Assembly (NCBI GenBank): GCA_034411635.1
Contig: DAOUML010000134.1
Location: 1 to 64,000 of the forward strand
Length of the DNA: 64,000 nt
Origin: UBA8950 sp034411635
GTDB lineage: Bacteria; Chloroflexota; Anaerolineae; Anaerolineales; Villigracilaceae
Reading direction: 5' to 3'
In this document: one piece after another, positions 62,320 through 64,000 of the stretch
Numbering within the stretch: the stretch's first letter is position 1
Layout of the letters: each line of letters opens with the position of its first letter
Translations under genes and position numbers: made by a program
Notes under the pieces: generated by a model
The model's database searches: none
Seen by the model: only the letters and a program-made list of their open reading frames with translations
What the model was told of the DNA's origin: nothing

Positions 62320-62676
62320 ATGGAAAATCCCTGGGTATATCTTGGTCTTTTCCTAATCGTGTCGGCTATCATCCCTATCGCAGCCATTGTGATGGCGATG
62401 ATACTGGCACCCAGAAAGCCCAACCCGATCAAACTAAGCACTTATGAGTGCGGTCTTGAAACGGTGGGCGATAGCTGGGTGCAATTCAAAGCACAATATT
62501 ACGTTTTTGCGCTGGCCTTTCTAATTTTTGATGTGGAAACGGTCTTTTTGTTTCCCTGGGCGATGACCCTGAACATCATGCCAATTTTTGTGGTAGTAGA
62601 AGGCATTATCTTTATTCTCATCCTCATGGCCGGGCTGTATTACATCTGGCGCAAAGGGATGCTGGATTGGGTTTAA
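62320..62676 (+). CDS. nuoA: NADH-quinone oxidoreductase subunit A
   Basis: 118 residues with three membrane segments. The signature loop between the first and second segment, YECGLETVGDSWVQF, and the following FDVETVFLFPWA motif are those of NuoA/ND3. Part of the proton-pumping membrane arm of complex I. GAGGAGG precedes the ATG. nuoH follows after 70 bp, which contain a hairpin, with no nuoB, nuoC or nuoD in between. Confidence 0.95.
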   Translation: MENPWVYLGLFLIVSAIIPIAAIVMAMILAPRKPNPIKLSTYECGLETVGDSWVQFKAQYYVFALAFLIFDVETVFLFPWAMTLNIMPIFVVVEGIIFILILMAGLYYIWRKGMLDWV

Positions 62677-62690
62677 TATCCATTTGAAAA

Positions 62691-62726
62691 GAAAAGGCTG
62701 ATAAGGTTCCCCATATCAGCCTTTTC
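62691..62726 (+). terminator. Intercistronic hairpin between nuoA and nuoH
   Basis: Perfect 13-bp arms (62691-62703 and 62714-62726) around a 10-base loop, followed by ATTG-TTT. It could be an attenuator or mRNA-stability hairpin that sets nuoA apart from the downstream subunits. Confidence 0.65.
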
Positions 62727-62746
62727 ATTGTTTGGAGGAGCAATCC

Positions 62747-63934
62747 ATGGAATTTCTTACAGACCCTATCAAGGTGGTCTATGAATGGTTGATGGGAATC
62801 CTTCTCGGCTGGGGCTGGGCCGACTGGGTTTCTGAACTGGTCATCAACTTTCTTGCCATCGTCGTATTTATCATGGCGATCATGGTCATTGACATCCTGC
62901 TGGTTTGGGTGGAGCGCAAGGTCGTTGCCCGCTTTCAGGATCGCCTTGGCCCCAACCGGGTTGGCCCTTTTGGCTTGTTCCAGCCTTTTCCGGATATCAT
63001 CAAACTGATACTCAAGGAAGACATCACCCCTCAGGGTGCCGACCGGGTCGTCTTCAACCTGGCGCCCATTCTGTCGATGGCCTCGGTGCTGATTATCTGG
63101 GCTGTCTTTCCGCTTGGCTCGCGCATCTATGGCGTTGATCTAAACGTCGGCCTGCTTTACTTGATTGCGGCTGGCGCGCTCGGCACGCTTTCCATCATTA
63201 TGGCGGGCTGGGCCTCGAACAACAAATATGCCCTGGTCGGCGCGTATCGCATGGTCGCCAACATGATTTCGTATGAAATTCCGATGGTGGTTTCCCTGCT
63301 CATCCCGGCGGTCATTGTTGGCTCAATGAGTTTTGCTGCCATCACCGAAGCGCAGTCGGTTTTCTGGTTTGTGCTGGTCTCGCCGCTGGGCGCGCTCATC
63401 TTCCTGATTGCTTCAATTGCTGAACTGGGGCGCGCGCCCTTCGATTTGGACGAAGGCGAATCGGAAATCGTTTCCGGTTTCCACATTGAGTATTCGGGCA
63501 TGAAGTTTGGCCTGTTCTACGCTGGCGAACTCCTGCATGCCTACACTTTCGGCGGTTTCCTGGCGGTTTTGTTCTTTGGCGGCTGGCAGGGCCCCTGGGC
63601 CGAGCAGTATCCGCTCTTGGGCGCGTTTTACCTTCTGGTTAAGGCCATGATTGGCTACTGGGTCATCATGTGGGTCAAATATACCGTTCCGCGCATTCGC
63701 ATCGACCACATGCTGGCCTTCAACTGGAAATTCCTGACGCCGCTGTCGTTTGTCCTGTTGATGGTGACTGCCCTGGTGCATCGCCTGTTGCTCGATGCGC
63801 CCACCTGGCTGTATGTTTCGGGGCTGTTTTTGTCGAACGTCGTCCTGGCCTGGGTTGTGATTGAGTTCTTGCGCTCACATTCGCGTCAAAAGCGCGAGGC
63901 AAAAGCCGCGGCGCAATCTGGCGCGGCTGATTAG
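62747..63934 (+). CDS. nuoH: NADH-quinone oxidoreductase subunit H
   Basis: 395 residues from ATG 62747, preceded by GGAGGAG at 62733-62739. About eight to nine membrane segments. NuoH/ND1 signatures: ERKVVARFQDRLGPNRVGP (near 58-76), AGWASNNKYALVGAYRMVAN (near 150-170) and the quinone-site loop ELGRAPFDLDEGESEIVSGF (near 225-245). It is longer than the E. coli subunit (325), mainly at the N- and C-termini (basic tail). The next gene, nuoJ, begins 20 bp later. Confidence 0.95.
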   Translation: MEFLTDPIKVVYEWLMGILLGWGWADWVSELVINFLAIVVFIMAIMVIDILLVWVERKVVARFQDRLGPNRVGPFGLFQPFPDIIKLILKEDITPQGADRVVFNLAPILSMASVLIIWAVFPLGSRIYGVDLNVGLLYLIAAGALGTLSIIMAGWASNNKYALVGAYRMVANMISYEIPMVVSLLIPAVIVGSMSFAAITEAQSVFWFVLVSPLGALIFLIASIAELGRAPFDLDEGESEIVSGFHIEYSGMKFGLFYAGELLHAYTFGGFLAVLFFGGWQGPWAEQYPLLGAFYLLVKAMIGYWVIMWVKYTVPRIRIDHMLAFNWKFLTPLSFVLLMVTALVHRLLLDAPTWLYVSGLFLSNVVLAWVVIEFLRSHSRQKREAKAAAQSGAAD

Positions 63935-63954
63935 GGCGGGGAGGATTGGAGATT

Positions 63955-64000
63955 ATGACTGCTGAACAAATCATCTTTTTCCTGACTGCGGCGTTCATTC
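63955..64000 (+). CDS. nuoJ: NADH-quinone oxidoreductase subunit J, 5' part (runs off the window)
   Basis: Only the first 15 codons are visible: MTAEQIIFFLTAAFI, a hydrophobic start typical of NuoJ/ND6. A GGGGAGG site lies before the ATG. Position after nuoH supports the call. Confidence 0.75.
   Translation, partial: MTAEQIIFFLTAAFI

Overview
The window most likely comes from a member of the Chloroflexota, probably an Anaerolineae-type bacterium. This is inferred from gene content, not from a marker gene. The signs are abundant lipoproteins with Thr-Pro linkers, TolB/PD40 beta-propellers (one fused to a Ser/Thr kinase), many class III cyclase, HAMP and cNMP-binding proteins, a PepF peptidase and a respiratory complex I locus. 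There are about 56 protein genes and no rRNA or tRNA that I can recognise. Most intergenic gaps are short, and many end in strong hairpins.

Layout. 0-4.6 kb: SLC13-type permease, PASTA-less Ser/Thr kinase with a beta-propeller, Nudix hydrolase. 4.6-9.0 kb: an AAA ATPase/TPR gene pair behind a near-perfect sigma-54 promoter, and an alpha/beta-hydrolase lipoprotein. 9.3-14.9 kb: pepF, hflX, a cytosolic histidine kinase, an M28 peptidase. 14.9-18.4 kb: operon of two output-less HAMP membrane proteins with a membrane class III cyclase. 18.6-23.7 kb (+ strand): MinD-like ATPase, nucleotide-transporter-like protein, Cys-cluster protein, acetyltransferase, Cache-HAMP sensor, SET-domain protein. 23.8-26.3 kb: second MinD-like ATPase with a B-box zinc finger, a small unknown protein and a PrsW protease. 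26.4-31.7 kb: ECF sigma factor, membrane anti-sigma candidate and a 1417-residue Thr-Pro/beta-propeller lipoprotein. 32-34.2 kb: half-length solute-binding lipoprotein and a PD40 lipoprotein.

34.4-45.0 kb is the most striking block. It is a nine-gene operon with a soluble-adenylyl-cyclase-like protein (two cyclase domains, P-loop, helical repeats), three cNMP-binding-domain proteins (HAMP/coiled coil, GGDEF, SpoIIE phosphatase), two patatins, a STAS antagonist and an RsbW-type kinase. It reads as one wiring diagram: nucleotide signal to c-di-GMP and partner switching, with lipid hydrolysis alongside. 45.2-50.7 kb holds hutH, a GT-C membrane glycosyltransferase flanked by a duplicated hutH 5' end, sdaA and a SpoU methyltransferase. 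50.8-53.7 kb: small acidic protein, VKOR, RelA/SpoT. 53.8-58.4 kb: NtrC-like activator without a DNA-binding domain, NtrB-like kinase, and RpoN with an inserted Cys4 ribbon, behind a second sigma-54 promoter identical over 17 bp to the one before the AAA/TPR pair. 58.6-61.9 kb: orphan CoA-transferase A subunit and a second SLC13-type permease. 62.3 kb to the end: nuoA, nuoH and the start of nuoJ.

The best candidates for undescribed biology are (1) the self-contained sigma-54 circuit apparently feeding an AAA/TPR pair, (2) the cyclase/cNMP/patatin/partner-switch operon, and (3) a C-terminal tail shared by a Cache-HAMP sensor and a cNMP-HAMP protein, together with two MinD-like ATPases whose signature lysine is arginine.
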